Shown: positions 8,906 to 19,116, counted from the first letter of the stretch. The stretch: DNA of 64,000 bases from Lactobacillus johnsonii (GCF_014058685.1 NZ_CP059055.1:1488001-1552000); one strand, 5' to 3'. A program made the numbers and translations. Notes: a model not told the origin generated them from the sequence alone.

Positions 8906-8945
8906 AAAAAAGTGCCTAGGATTAAATTTTCCTAAGCACTTTTTT
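8906..8945. terminator. Bidirectional terminator
   Basis: AAAAAGTGC-C-TAGG / CCTA-A-GCACTTTTT, one mismatch, between the unknown plus-strand gene and trmB. Confidence 0.75.
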
Positions 8946-8970
8946 GTCTTTTCAAAATATTTTTAGCAAT

Positions 8971-9627
8971 TTATTTTACAAAATATGCATGCAAGCAGTA
9001 AATTGGATTACCCTTAGCTGCAAATTTATGTTCATATTCAGTCTCAACATTTCTTTCAAAAATTTCATCATCTGCGTGATGTAAATCTAGACTCACATAA
9101 TCAAATTTCATTCCATAATTGTTAAGACTAACTAAACTGTATTCAAACAATCCTCGATTATCTGTCTTAAATTCTAAATGTCCTTCTGGCTTTAAAATTT
9201 GACGATACTTATCTAAAAAGCTCTTATAAGTTAATCTACGCTTTTCATGACGTGTCTTTGGCCAAGGATCAGAAAAGTTTAAATAAACAATGTCTACGCT
9301 GTTTTCTGGTAAATACATTGCAATATTAGCAGCGTCTGCACACATTAATTGCAAGTTATCGATCTTTTCTTCAAGCTTAGTTCTTAAAATCATCCCTGCA
9401 GCTGTTGTTTGAAGTTCTACTCCAATAAAATTCATCTCAGGGTGTTCTTTAGCTAAAGTAGTAATAAACTGACCTTTTCCGGAACCAATTTCAATTGCTA
9501 AAGGCTTAGAAAAATCATCGAATCTTTCTTCCCAGTTAATTTTCTTATCTGGATCTGGCTCATTTAAAATTGCTTCTGGATGTTCAGCTACTAATTTTTG
9601 AGCCCAAGGTTTATTTCTTAATCTCAT
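8971..9627 (-). CDS. trmB: tRNA (guanine-N7-)-methyltransferase
   Basis: 218 residues; methylates G46 of tRNA using SAM. Motif I EIGSGKGQFITTLA, the FSDPWPKTRHEKRRLT block and ETEYEHKFAAKGNPI near the C-terminus are diagnostic. It lies 11 bp downstream of ecsB, so it is probably transcribed in the ecsA-ecsB-trmB unit. Confidence 0.96.
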   Translation of the reverse strand: MRLRNKPWAQKLVAEHPEAILNEPDPDKKINWEERFDDFSKPLAIEIGSGKGQFITTLAKEHPEMNFIGVELQTTAAGMILRTKLEEKIDNLQLMCADAANIAMYLPENSVDIVYLNFSDPWPKTRHEKRRLTYKSFLDKYRQILKPEGHLEFKTDNRGLFEYSLVSLNNYGMKFDYVSLDLHHADDEIFERNVETEYEHKFAAKGNPIYCLHAYFVK

Positions 9628-9638
9628 TTTTTCACAAC

Positions 9639-10850
9639 CTAATATCTAACTTTTTTAAATAACTGTTCAATTTTACTTGGTAAATAAAAATATAGCAATA
9701 AGAATGTTAAGGCAAGTAAAGCAATAATTCCACCAAATGCTTCTAATTTTTGTGGAGAAAAGATTATTATTGCCAAACTAATTAATCCCCATTCAAGTAA
9801 CATTCCCTTTTGTAGAACTTTTCTTAGTGCCTGTCCTCTAGAAGCAAATGGAATTGGCATTACATGATACATCATATTATGCTCATACACTGTTCCTAAA
9901 GGAATCAATTGATAAAGTGTTAAGAAAATTATCAAAGCACCAGTACCAATTGCCCAACCTGCATCTTGTAAGCAGGCAATTAATAAAATTGAAAAAAGAA
10001 TCATTCTAATCAATAAATTACTGTACTCTGGATCTCGCAATACTACTCTTTGGTAAATAAAAGTATTGGGCGTTTGATCAGTCGTTTTAATTAAGAAGTC
10101 TAAATATTTTCTTCTAGAAATTCGAACTTTCTTATCTGGTACATCAGTAAACATACTATAGAAATTATTCAGTAAGTCTACTCTTCTTTCTTCATAATCC
10201 AGTGCCTTGTACCAATCAAACATCTTTCCTTGAGGTAAGTAATCTACTCCAACCCACGAAGCAATTGCCACTGTAGTATAAATAATTGGATTAGGATAAG
10301 GTCCTAGAAAAGAAAGATATAAGATTAGAAAGTTAATTCCTAGATATAGCCAAGTATTGTAATAATCATATTTGTTAAAATAAAAACTTCTAACGATCAA
10401 TTTAAATTGAACATTCTTACTGACAATCAAACCAATCACAATAAAAATCAGGCCACCAATTGAAAAGCCAGCTCTCATCGTTGCAAAGGGCAATAAAATT
10501 CCTGATACCAGAATAATCAAAACAACAGGCAAGAGCATATTATGTAAATAGAGTGGCTTAAAATAAGCTTTCATTTTATTATCCTGATTAAAAAGAAAAT
10601 GTTCATCTGCCCGATCAAATAAAGTAGCAAAGTGACCAACTCCCAAAGTTGCAGTCCAAATTAAGGCTAGGAGTGGCTTGTAAAACCAAAGATTATTTGG
10701 CCATTTTTTAATATTTTGCGCATACCAAAACATTAAGGCTCCAAATAGAAAAATCAAAGCCAAGATAAAAAAGTCGTTAAAAACTAAAGTCAGATAATGC
10801 ATCTGTTTTTTGAAGTTTTTATTGAGTCTACTTTTAATTAAATCAGTCAT
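9639..10850 (-). CDS. ecsB: ABC transporter permease EcsB
   Basis: 403 residues with many hydrophobic segments along the whole length, typical of EcsB. It is the membrane partner of EcsA; in Bacillus the pair affects protein secretion and the RasP protease. It overlaps ecsA by 8 bp, indicating translational coupling. Confidence 0.9.
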   Translation of the reverse strand: MTDLIKSRLNKNFKKQMHYLTLVFNDFFILALIFLFGALMFWYAQNIKKWPNNLWFYKPLLALIWTATLGVGHFATLFDRADEHFLFNQDNKMKAYFKPLYLHNMLLPVVLIILVSGILLPFATMRAGFSIGGLIFIVIGLIVSKNVQFKLIVRSFYFNKYDYYNTWLYLGINFLILYLSFLGPYPNPIIYTTVAIASWVGVDYLPQGKMFDWYKALDYEERRVDLLNNFYSMFTDVPDKKVRISRRKYLDFLIKTTDQTPNTFIYQRVVLRDPEYSNLLIRMILFSILLIACLQDAGWAIGTGALIIFLTLYQLIPLGTVYEHNMMYHVMPIPFASRGQALRKVLQKGMLLEWGLISLAIIIFSPQKLEAFGGIIALLALTFLLLYFYLPSKIEQLFKKVRY

Positions 10851-11589
10851 GCTTCTTCACCGTTTCCTGATTTAAAATTTGATATAAACGATCAAATGAA
10901 TCGCTTGGCTTTAATCCATAAAACTGTCTAATTTCATTTAAACTACCTTCAGTTTCAATCGTGCCATTATTTAAGACAGCAAATGTTTGAACAGCTTCTT
11001 GTGCTTCAGCCAAAACATGAGTAGTCATTAAAACCATCTTTTGATCAGCAACAGCTTCTTTAACTAAATCAATAAAATTAGCTACTGCTAAGGGATCAAG
11101 ACCAGTAAATGGTTCATCTATTACCAACAAGTCCGCATTTGCTAAAAAGCTAGTTACAATCATTACCTTTTGCTTCATCCCTTTAGAAAAGTTAATTGGA
11201 AGCCAATCCAGCTTATTTTCTAAACGAAACATTTTGCATAATTCTTTTGCTCGTGCCCAAGCTTGATCATGATCCAAATCATAGGTAAGCATTACTAACT
11301 CTAAATGCTCTTTCAAAGTTAATTCTGGATATAAAATTGGGGTTTCTGGAATATAAGCGACCATTTTTTTAAATTCAGCAGGATTTTCGGTTAAGCTTAC
11401 ACCGTTCAAAATTATCTTGCCCTTTTGCATTCTTAATAATCCAAGTAAGTGCTTAATTGTTGTTGATTTACCAGCACCATTTAGTCCAATTAAACCTACA
11501 GCTTGTCCAGGTTCAATTGTTAAATTTACATTTTTAATGACATTAATCCCAGAGTATCCTCCAGTTAAATTTTCAATTTTAAGTGCCAT
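10843..11589 (-). CDS. ecsA: ABC transporter ATP-binding protein EcsA
   Basis: 248 residues. Walker A GLNGAGKSTTIKH, signature NFSKGMKQKVM (a variant of LSGGQ common in EcsA), Walker B ADLLVIDEPFTGLDP, and an H-loop in MTTHVLAEAQ. It is divergent from a HIT-family gene, the same hit/ecsAB neighbourhood known in Bacillus. Confidence 0.93.
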   Translation of the reverse strand: MALKIENLTGGYSGINVIKNVNLTIEPGQAVGLIGLNGAGKSTTIKHLLGLLRMQKGKIILNGVSLTENPAEFKKMVAYIPETPILYPELTLKEHLELVMLTYDLDHDQAWARAKELCKMFRLENKLDWLPINFSKGMKQKVMIVTSFLANADLLVIDEPFTGLDPLAVANFIDLVKEAVADQKMVLMTTHVLAEAQEAVQTFAVLNNGTIETEGSLNEIRQFYGLKPSDSFDRLYQILNQETVKKHD

Positions 11590-11684
11590 TACTTTTTCCT
11601 CTCTACTGCAATAAGATACATATTTATGATAGCATGAACATAAGTTAAACTAAATTTTCTTTTCATTAAGAAAGGGGTCTTATC

Positions 11685-12119
11685 ATGACAGAATTAGAAA
11701 AGGATTGTTTATTTTGTAAAATCATTAGAGGAGAAATTCCTTCTTACACAGTTTTTGAAAACGATGATGTCAAAGCTTTTCTTGATATTTCTCAAGTAAC
11801 TAAAGGACATACTCTCATTATTCCTAAGAAGCACTTGGTTAACTTCTTTGACTACAGCCAAGAAGATGCTGCTAGATTTTTACAATATATCCCTGTTATT
11901 GCCCAAGCAATTAAGAAGTCTGATCCAACTATTAAAGGATTGAATGTTGAGGTGAACAATGGTGAAATCGCTGGACAAGTTGTAATGCATTCACATATTC
12001 ATTTAATTCCACGTAGAAGCGAAAATGATCCTGTTTCTACTCCTCACGTAAACAATGCAGACGAATATTCAGAAGAAGATTATCAAGCGGTTACAAACGC
12101 TATCAAAAACAATCTATAA
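11685..12119 (+). CDS. hit: HIT family nucleotide hydrolase/transferase
   Basis: 144 residues. The His-triad motif HSHIHLIPRR near residue 105 and the N-terminal CLFCKIIRGEIPSY zinc-type motif identify the HINT branch. It hydrolyses adenylated substrates in the cytosol. AGAAAGGGG precedes the ATG. Confidence 0.95.
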   Translation: MTELEKDCLFCKIIRGEIPSYTVFENDDVKAFLDISQVTKGHTLIIPKKHLVNFFDYSQEDAARFLQYIPVIAQAIKKSDPTIKGLNVEVNNGEIAGQVVMHSHIHLIPRRSENDPVSTPHVNNADEYSEEDYQAVTNAIKNNL

Positions 12120-12201
12120 TACCAGTAATTTTGCCTTTAATGCGGTACAATAAAGGTGGTTATTAAGTTAAAAATTATTGAATAGATAAGAGGTATACAT
12201 T

Positions 12202-12693
12202 ATGTCTGGATTTTTATTAGGAATTCTTACAGGTACTGTTGCAGGTGGCTTATTGTCATACGCTAAGAATCCATTAAGTGGTAACTCAATTAGAAGTGAT
12301 GTTAAGGATTCTGCAGATAATTTCACTGATTCCGTTCACCGGGTTAAGGCAATTTATGATGAACTCGAAGAAAAGAGAATGGAACAACCTGAAGAAGAAA
12401 ATAAGACTGAAGAAACAGATACTACTGAAACTCCAAGTGAAGACGAAGATGTTGAAGTTTCTGACCGCCCTTCACTCAAAGATAAGGCTCATGATTTAGT
12501 TGATGCCTTCTCTGCTGCTTCATTCAAAGCCGTTGACCATGATCGTGTCTTTGCTGCAGTTAAGAACAAATTAAATGAAGCAAAAGAAGACCTTGAAGAC
12601 GCAAGCGATGATGTGAAAGATGCTACTGAAGATGAAGAAAAAGTAGACAGTAACTCTGGCGCAAGCGAAGAAGAACATAAGGAAGAAAATTAA
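12202..12693 (+). CDS. YtxH-like membrane-anchored acidic protein
   Basis: 163 residues. An N-terminal hydrophobic, glycine-rich segment (SGFLLGILTGTVAGGLLSYA) is followed by a very acidic, low-complexity helical tail. The layout resembles YtxH/GvpP-type proteins. The next gene has a similar N-terminus and its ATG overlaps this stop by one base, so the two are co-translated. The function is unknown. Confidence 0.7.
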   Translation: MSGFLLGILTGTVAGGLLSYAKNPLSGNSIRSDVKDSADNFTDSVHRVKAIYDELEEKRMEQPEEENKTEETDTTETPSEDEDVEVSDRPSLKDKAHDLVDAFSAASFKAVDHDRVFAAVKNKLNEAKEDLEDASDDVKDATEDEEKVDSNSGASEEEHKEEN

Positions 12694-13043
12694 TGAAATT
12701 TTTTGGAATTGGATTAGGATTAGGCAGCTTAGCAGGGTTAGGAATCTCTCTTCTCCCAAATCCACAAACTGGTCATAAAGTTAAAGAAGATGTTCGGCTC
12801 TTTTTAGATGGCACAAAAAATGATGCTTCTTCATTAGTTACCAGTACAAAACAAGCTACGCAAGCTGCCAATGAATTAATGAATAATCTGCCGCAAGCAG
12901 AACAAACAGTTAAAGACATACAAAATAACTTAACTGATTTTCAAAGTTCAATTAAACCAGAAGTTGATCAAATGAAAGAAAATGTTTCTAATTTAACTAA
13001 AGAAGCAAAAGAAACAGTTGATGGAATTAAAAATGAACTTTAA
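12693..13043 (+). CDS. YtxH-like small coiled-coil protein
   Basis: 116 residues. N-terminal glycine-rich hydrophobic segment GIGLGLGSLAGLGISLLP, then NPQTGHKVKEDV and a long amphipathic helix (coiled-coil type). It has the same architecture as its upstream neighbour and overlaps its stop by one base. The function is unknown; an envelope-associated stress protein is possible. Confidence 0.7.
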   Translation: MKFFGIGLGLGSLAGLGISLLPNPQTGHKVKEDVRLFLDGTKNDASSLVTSTKQATQAANELMNNLPQAEQTVKDIQNNLTDFQSSIKPEVDQMKENVSNLTKEAKETVDGIKNEL

Positions 13044-13079
13044 TTTTAAGATTTGTTAGTCTTTTTTATAAATATCAAG

Positions 13080-13116
13080 AAAACTCTTATTGTCCATTGG
13101 GCTAGTAAGAGTTTTT
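13080..13116 (+). terminator. Terminator after the YtxH-like pair
   Basis: AAAACTCTTA / TAAGAGTTTT perfect 10-bp stem with a following T-run. Confidence 0.8.
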
Positions 13117-13164
13117 ATGTTATATTTGAACTTGTAATTAAGCAAAGGATGTGCAAATTAATAT

Positions 13165-14061
13165 ATGAATAAAACATGGAAAAAAGCAGCTACTGTTTTA
13201 GCTTTTGCAGGAATTGCCTTAAGCGCTACTGCTTGTTCTGGAAGTAAAGCTGTCGTTACTTATAAGGGCGGTAAAATTACCGAATCTCAATACTATGACA
13301 AGATGAAAGAATCTCAAGCAGGTCAATCAACTCTTGCCAGCATGATTGTTTCTGATGCCCTAGAAAGTCAATACGGCAAAGACGTTACACAAAAGCAAGT
13401 TGATAAAGAATACAATAAGTACAAGAAGCAATATGGTAGTCAGTTTGACTCAGTTCTTGAACAAAATGGAATGACTGCTTCTACCTTTAAAGATAATTTA
13501 AAGACTAATCTTTTAACTGAGGCTGCTTTGAAGCACATCAAGAAGATTACTCCAGCTCAAGAAAAGAAAGCTTGGAAGAATTATCAACCAGAAGTTACTG
13601 TACAACACATTCTTGTTTCAAAGAAGAGTACAGCTGAAGACGTCATCAAACAATTACAAGATGGCGGTGACTTCAAGAAACTAGCTAAGAAGTATTCTAC
13701 TGATACTGCTACTAAGAACGATGCTGGTAAATTACCTGCATTTGACTCAACTGATTCTACTTTAGATTCTAGTTTCAAGACTGCTGCATTTAAACTTAAG
13801 ACTGGTGAAATCACTACTACTCCAGTTAAGACTCAATACGGCTACCACGTAATTAAAATGATTAAGCACCCTGCCAAAGGTACTTTCAAGGAACACAAGA
13901 AACAAATTGATAACCAAATCTATCAATCAATGTCCGAAGATCAGAACGTTATGAGAAGCGTAATTGCTACTGTACTTAAACGCGCTGATGTTTCTATCAA
14001 GGATAAAGACTTAAAGAACGTTCTTTCTCAATACGTTTCATCAGATAGTCTTTCAAAATAG
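13165..14061 (+). CDS. prsA: Foldase PrsA, peptidyl-prolyl isomerase lipoprotein
   Basis: 298 residues. Lipoprotein signal peptide with lipobox LSATAC (Cys at residue 24), so it is membrane-anchored outside the cell. A parvulin rotamase domain (about residues 145-235) is visible: VQHILVSKKSTAEDVIK and TTPVKTQYGYHVIKM. It helps exported proteins fold; the large exported surface proteins here are plausible clients. The ribosome site (AAAGGA) is unusually far, about 14 nt, from the chosen ATG. Confidence 0.95.
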   Translation: MNKTWKKAATVLAFAGIALSATACSGSKAVVTYKGGKITESQYYDKMKESQAGQSTLASMIVSDALESQYGKDVTQKQVDKEYNKYKKQYGSQFDSVLEQNGMTASTFKDNLKTNLLTEAALKHIKKITPAQEKKAWKNYQPEVTVQHILVSKKSTAEDVIKQLQDGGDFKKLAKKYSTDTATKNDAGKLPAFDSTDSTLDSSFKTAAFKLKTGEITTTPVKTQYGYHVIKMIKHPAKGTFKEHKKQIDNQIYQSMSEDQNVMRSVIATVLKRADVSIKDKDLKNVLSQYVSSDSLSK

Positions 14062-14078
14062 AATTTTTACATAATATA

Positions 14079-14116
14079 AAAAACCAAGGTTAAAATCATC
14101 ATTAACCTTGGTTTTT
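14079..14116. terminator. Bidirectional terminator between prsA and yhaM
   Basis: AAAAACCAAGGTTAA / TTAACCTTGGTTTTT, perfect stem serving both converging genes. Confidence 0.85.
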
Positions 14117-14118
14117 AT

Positions 14119-15096
14119 TTACTCTAATTTTGGTGCTTTATCTAAGGCATCATCATTTTTAGGTCTGTAAAATCTCCGATTGTCTTGTGACTTAATGGTT
14201 TCAGTAAATTCTCCTGGCTTAGTTTGCTGCAAAGCATTAGTAATTGCATAAACTGTAGCATCTAAATCATCAATTTTATGTAAAACTTCAGCTTCTAGCA
14301 CTACTGGTCGATGAGCTGCGCCATATTCAGGTAAGCCGTGATGTGACAAAACTAAATGCCGCAAGAGCATTAAATCTTCACTATGCTCATCAATTTTCAA
14401 TTCATGAGCTGCTAGCATAATCTGCTCATCAATTAAAACTAAGTGTCCAATCAAATTTCCTTCGGCCGTATAAGTTGTGGCTACAGGACCAGATAGTTCA
14501 ATTACCTTTCCCATATCATGTAAAATGCATCCCGCATATAGAAGTGACCGATCAATTTGAGGATAAGTATTAGCAATTCCTTCCGCATCCCTTAGCATTG
14601 AAACAGTATGGAATGCCAGTCCGTTTCTGACGGCATGATGGTTAGATTTGCCAGCTGGATATGAGAAAAACTCTTTATTCCATTTCTTAAGTAAGTAGCG
14701 GACAATTCGATTCCAGGTTGGATTTAAGATCTCAAAAACACGTTTATTAATTTCTTCTTCAAGATCTTTTTGTTTAATTGGAGCTGAATGAACAAATTGA
14801 CTTAAGTCATATCCTTCATTTGGTCCCACTACTCTCAAATCATAAATTCTTATTTGAGGTCTATCTTGATACTCTTCTCGTCTTCCGCTCAATTCCACGA
14901 TGGTTCCTGGACTAAAAGTATCCGCATCCTGCTGACTAGCGTTCCAAAGATTTCCTCTAATTGTGCCACTTGAATCGCTAAATTGTAAAACTAAGTATTG
15001 TTTACCATTTTTACTAGTACGAAGACTTGAATCTTTTAGAAGTAAAACCAAATTCATATCTTCGCCATCATTATAATCAAGCAACCTTTTTATCAT
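14119..15096 (-). CDS. yhaM: 3'-5' exoribonuclease YhaM
   Basis: 325 residues. N-terminal OB-fold (about 1-90), then an HD phosphohydrolase domain with H..HD (HHAVRNGLAFHT, CILHDMGK) and LSHHG. It degrades RNA and single-stranded DNA 3' to 5' in the cytosol. The ATG overlaps the yhaN stop by one base. Confidence 0.95.
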   Translation of the reverse strand: MIKRLLDYNDGEDMNLVLLLKDSSLRTSKNGKQYLVLQFSDSSGTIRGNLWNASQQDADTFSPGTIVELSGRREEYQDRPQIRIYDLRVVGPNEGYDLSQFVHSAPIKQKDLEEEINKRVFEILNPTWNRIVRYLLKKWNKEFFSYPAGKSNHHAVRNGLAFHTVSMLRDAEGIANTYPQIDRSLLYAGCILHDMGKVIELSGPVATTYTAEGNLIGHLVLIDEQIMLAAHELKIDEHSEDLMLLRHLVLSHHGLPEYGAAHRPVVLEAEVLHKIDDLDATVYAITNALQQTKPGEFTETIKSQDNRRFYRPKNDDALDKAPKLE

Positions 15097-17537
15097 TATT
15101 GTTCCTTTTCTATTCTTATTGGTTCCATCTCAAGATTAGCTACTAAATCTTGTCGTGCTGTAAAAATTAAAACTTGTATCTTCTGGGCCAACTCTTCTAA
15201 TAGTTTGACAATATAATTGGTTCTTTGTGCATCAAAGTTTACAAAAGCATCATCAATCAAAATTGGTAAAGCAATTTTATCAGCAACTTGTTCAACAAAA
15301 GCTAATTTCAAAGCAAAATATAATTGCTCACTTGTCCCACGAGATAGATATTCAACATCAAACTTTTTACCATCTTTTCTTTTAACTTTAAGTTTTTTAT
15401 CTAACTGAATATCAACATATCTTCCACCAGTTAAAAGATTGAAATATTTCTTTGCATCTTCAAGCATCTTAGGAAAACGCTCATTTGAGGCTAAATCTAA
15501 GCCTCGCGCAATCCAATTGCTAGTTAATAAGTTAGCTAAATATTCTTTAACATTTTCACTCAATGATGTTTCTAGGTCAGTTAATTTTTGTTTTTCAGCA
15601 AAATATTTATCAGAATTTGCTAAAACATGCATCTGATTTTCAAGCTTAGCATTTTTTGCATGCAAATCATTAATTTGCTCTTGCTTTTGAGAAATTTGCT
15701 TTTCTATTTGATCCTTATTTTCTACTAATTTATTTGGATCTTTTGCAATTTCTTCTAATTGCGCGAGATCGGCTTGCAAATCATTTTGTAATGCTTCTAT
15801 TTTCAACTTCAATTGTTCTTGCGCTTCGGCTTGTTGCTTTAGCTCAGAAAATTCCGCAAAATCAGTAACTTTACTTGCCGCAAATAAATTAGAAAGATCA
15901 ATTTTATTCTTAGCTAATTGGTTCTTTTTTTCTTGTAAATGTACTGCCACATCATTTAAATGTTGCTTAGACAAATTATTCTGATCAATCACTTTTTGTA
16001 ATGAATTTAACTGATTTACAATATCTGAAAATGTCTGAACATTTCTTTGAGTAAAAGGATATAACTCCTGAACAAAAGCTTGAATCTTTTCATTCAAAGA
16101 AGCCTGATCTTGATCTAATTGGCTAAGTGTTTGCTTTTTAGATTCAATTTGGACTACTTCATTCCACAAACTACTTAAGTCAATGACGTTAGGATCAAGC
16201 CCATATTTTTCAATAAATTCTTGGTCTTTTTGGCTTTTCTTGGCATTAGTTTGCTTTGTCCAAACAAATAGTCCAAGCCCACCTAAAGCAATCATTATTC
16301 CCAAGAAACGCACAAACAAGTTGTTAATCGCAATTGCACTGAAAAGTCCTGCAACTAATAAAATTAATGATAAAATTCCTGGCAAATTATTATTTTCTTG
16401 CTTTTGACTCTTTAGAGCTTGATAATCGTCCTTTATTTTGTTTCGAGTCTCGCTTGATAATTTGCTTAATTTAACTGCTTCTGGCTGAAACTGTTCATAA
16501 GACTCTAAATCTTTCCTGGTAGTCTCAATTTGCCGCTGCAAATCTTTACTTTCACTTTCCCAATGCAAAACTTCAGCCTTATGGTCAACTAATGCTTGAA
16601 TTTTATCTTTGTTTGATAACTCACTGCTGTTCTTAATTTCATCAAGCTGCATCTCTAAGTTTTTAATATCAGCTGTTAAATCTGAAATTTTATTTTGAAT
16701 AGCCCGTGCTTTCTCATAACTCTCTTTAGAAAAGGAAACCGGTTGTACTTCTTCTCTAAGTTGCTGATACTGCTTAAAATTAGTTAGCTTTTGCATTAAT
16801 AGACTAATTTTTTGGTCTTCTTTATTTAATTCAAGTAGTTCAGCTTGAATTTTTTTAAGCTCTTCCTTTTCTTGAGTTAATTTTTCTTCAAGTTCACGAT
16901 AATCATTAAGTTCACTATTAGTTTGAGCCAAAACTTCTTTTTGTTCTTCAATTTGATTAATTAATTGATTAACTATCGGCTTGCGTCCACTCTTTTTAAA
17001 AAGCTTCTGAGCATTACTTGAAAACTCATCTCTTAAATCAAGTAATTTGTGACTTTGTGATGCTCCTAAAAAGTAAATTTGTTCCATTAATTCTGCCTGA
17101 GATAATCCATTTACCTCGCGCAGCATATCCTGATTAAAAATAAAGCTGTCAGTATAAAAACTACCATCTATATTTTGGATACGATCAAAAAATACACTCT
17201 CTGGCACTTCTTGATCATTTAAACTAACTTTTAAAACCCCCTTCTTAGGATCCCCTTTTGCATATAATCGACTCAAAAGAAAGGTACCATCTGTATCTTC
17301 AAAAGTTAAACTTCCGCCCATTGGACTAACATGATCCAAAGGTTGATAATCCTCAAAGAAAGGTGATTTATTAGTTCTTAGGTGAAATCCAAATAGAACT
17401 TGCTTAACAAAGGCTACACTTGTACTTTTCCCAGCTTCATTCGCACCTAAAAATATCGTTAAATCTTTGTTCAAATTAAAAGTCACATCATTTAATTTTC
17501 CAAAGTGAATAATTTTAATTTGAGTTAACTTCATCAT
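15096..17537 (-). CDS. yhaN: YhaN, SbcC/Rad50-like AAA ATPase
   Basis: 813 residues. Walker A GANEAGKSTSVAFV near the N-terminus, long heptad-rich coiled coils (about 190-330 and 480-650) flanking a hydrophobic segment around residue 390 (NLPGILSLILLVAGLFSAIA), and a C-terminal ATPase half with SRGTSEQLYFALKLA and Walker B PILIDDAFVNFD. It is the partner of YhaO by analogy with SbcC-SbcD. The central membrane-like hairpin in place of a zinc hook is a family feature. It overlaps yhaO by 23 bp. Confidence 0.93.
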   Translation of the reverse strand: MMKLTQIKIIHFGKLNDVTFNLNKDLTIFLGANEAGKSTSVAFVKQVLFGFHLRTNKSPFFEDYQPLDHVSPMGGSLTFEDTDGTFLLSRLYAKGDPKKGVLKVSLNDQEVPESVFFDRIQNIDGSFYTDSFIFNQDMLREVNGLSQAELMEQIYFLGASQSHKLLDLRDEFSSNAQKLFKKSGRKPIVNQLINQIEEQKEVLAQTNSELNDYRELEEKLTQEKEELKKIQAELLELNKEDQKISLLMQKLTNFKQYQQLREEVQPVSFSKESYEKARAIQNKISDLTADIKNLEMQLDEIKNSSELSNKDKIQALVDHKAEVLHWESESKDLQRQIETTRKDLESYEQFQPEAVKLSKLSSETRNKIKDDYQALKSQKQENNNLPGILSLILLVAGLFSAIAINNLFVRFLGIMIALGGLGLFVWTKQTNAKKSQKDQEFIEKYGLDPNVIDLSSLWNEVVQIESKKQTLSQLDQDQASLNEKIQAFVQELYPFTQRNVQTFSDIVNQLNSLQKVIDQNNLSKQHLNDVAVHLQEKKNQLAKNKIDLSNLFAASKVTDFAEFSELKQQAEAQEQLKLKIEALQNDLQADLAQLEEIAKDPNKLVENKDQIEKQISQKQEQINDLHAKNAKLENQMHVLANSDKYFAEKQKLTDLETSLSENVKEYLANLLTSNWIARGLDLASNERFPKMLEDAKKYFNLLTGGRYVDIQLDKKLKVKRKDGKKFDVEYLSRGTSEQLYFALKLAFVEQVADKIALPILIDDAFVNFDAQRTNYIVKLLEELAQKIQVLIFTARQDLVANLEMEPIRIEKEQ

Positions 17538-18738
17538 TTATATCCTTTAATTTTTGTCCCAATTTAACCTGTGCTAATTCTTTTACTTCGTCAATAAATT
17601 CAGGTTTCTTCAAAATATCAGCAACATAATCACTTTTTTTACTTAAATCACTAGCTAACGCATAAATCTTATCAAGCTCAAAAGTTTCATTTTCAGCTTG
17701 ATCAAATGCTTCTTTATCCGCTGTTCTAAGTTGAAGCTTTTCATTATTCGTCAGATAAACTTTTACAAGTCTAGAATCAAATTTTAAAGAATTAGAAAGT
17801 TGAAGCCAATAATCACTGTCCTTGACTAATTCTAGTTCTTTTTCACTTAAATACTGGGCTCCTTCAATTGTTAAACCAAACAAAGTTTGTTGCACATTTT
17901 GCTTAGTCAAAATTTCAACTATTTGTCTTGTTAGATCTTTTTGTGAAATTTCTTGATCCAAAGTTAGGGTTGCCATTTGCCAAATAATTGGTGCCGTTTC
18001 AACAAAATCAAGACTTACTTTTTTTGTTGTTTCATCTACTGTACCAATATATACACCTTTACTACCCTGTTCGTTAATGTGTCTACCCTGGAGATTACCA
18101 CTATAAACAATTAAGGGGTCTTTACTTAAAGTCTGACGTAAATGAATATGACCTAAGGCAAAGTAATTATAATTTAAATCTTTAATTTCAGCCGTTGTAA
18201 ATGGAGCATAAACGTTTTGATAATTTGTAGTGGTTTTAGTACCCGCATGCATTAAACCAATAGTAAAGTTATCTCCCTTTTTAGGAAATTCACTAATCTT
18301 ATCAGTTTCGATATGATTATGTTGATAAGAAAATCCAACTACTGTATACGGAAAATCCTCTTTAGTTTTAGATTCAAATTCTTCTACTTCTTCATTAGAG
18401 CCTAAAAGTTTGAAGTATGGTGTTTGGGGCAATAACATCTCATCAGGATTCAAATAATCATGATTTCCTAAAATCATCACAACTTGAATTTTTTTATCTG
18501 TTAGTCGCTGTATTTCACGACTAAAAAACAATTGACTCTGAGGACTAGGGTGAGCTGAATCAAATGTATCACCAGCAATTAATACTAAATCTACATTTCT
18601 ATCTAGTGCTGTATCAATTGCTTTAGTGAATGACTTTTGGGTAGATTGTTTAATATTTTTAAATTCATTAGATGGCAAAAAAGATAGTCCTTGAAAGGGA
18701 CTATCTAAGTGCGCATCTGCTAAATGCATAAATTCCAT
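17515..18738 (-). CDS. yhaO: YhaO, SbcD-like metallophosphoesterase/exonuclease
   Basis: 407 residues. Calcineurin-type phosphoesterase motifs: HLADAHLDSPF (D, H), AGDTFDS, GNHDYL, LMHAG and LGHIHLRQ. It is the predicted nuclease subunit of the YhaO-YhaN complex. Its 3' end overlaps the start of yhaN and it follows the YheA-like gene by 5 bp. Confidence 0.93.
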   Translation of the reverse strand: MEFMHLADAHLDSPFQGLSFLPSNEFKNIKQSTQKSFTKAIDTALDRNVDLVLIAGDTFDSAHPSPQSQLFFSREIQRLTDKKIQVVMILGNHDYLNPDEMLLPQTPYFKLLGSNEEVEEFESKTKEDFPYTVVGFSYQHNHIETDKISEFPKKGDNFTIGLMHAGTKTTTNYQNVYAPFTTAEIKDLNYNYFALGHIHLRQTLSKDPLIVYSGNLQGRHINEQGSKGVYIGTVDETTKKVSLDFVETAPIIWQMATLTLDQEISQKDLTRQIVEILTKQNVQQTLFGLTIEGAQYLSEKELELVKDSDYWLQLSNSLKFDSRLVKVYLTNNEKLQLRTADKEAFDQAENETFELDKIYALASDLSKKSDYVADILKKPEFIDEVKELAQVKLGQKLKDINDEVNSN

Positions 18739-18743
18739 ACTAA

Positions 18744-19097
18744 TTATTTTGCCTTTAAATCATCGTACAAATCGCCAATTGGCTTAGTCATAGCTTGTTG
18801 AACGTCGTTGATCATTTGGAAGAGAGCTTGTTCCTTGGTAATCATGTCTTTTAATTCGTCATTATTACGAACTTCTTCATTGATCTTTTGATATTCTTTT
18901 TGTGCTTCTTCAGAAAGTGGTTGACCTGAATTTTGAGCAGCTAAAATTTGTTGTTGAAGCTTATCCATTCTTTGGTATAAGTCTAAACTTTCTGGATTAT
19001 TCTTTAAATTTTCAAGAGATTTCTTCAAATCTTTGAATTGTTCTGTTTCTTGTAAGTCCTTTGCTAATTGATTAGCGTTATCGTAAATATTAACCAT
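18744..19097 (-). CDS. YlbF/YheA family protein
   Basis: 117 residues, all-helical and charged. [21 protein letters not shown] and the conserved [10 protein letters not shown] end match the YheA branch of the YlbF/YmcA family. Relatives act in RNA-processing regulation, but YheA itself has no assigned reaction. It is in operon with the PBP gene upstream (19 bp) and yhaO downstream (5 bp). Confidence 0.85.
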
Positions 19098-19116
19098 TTA
19101 AATAAAAACTCCTTTT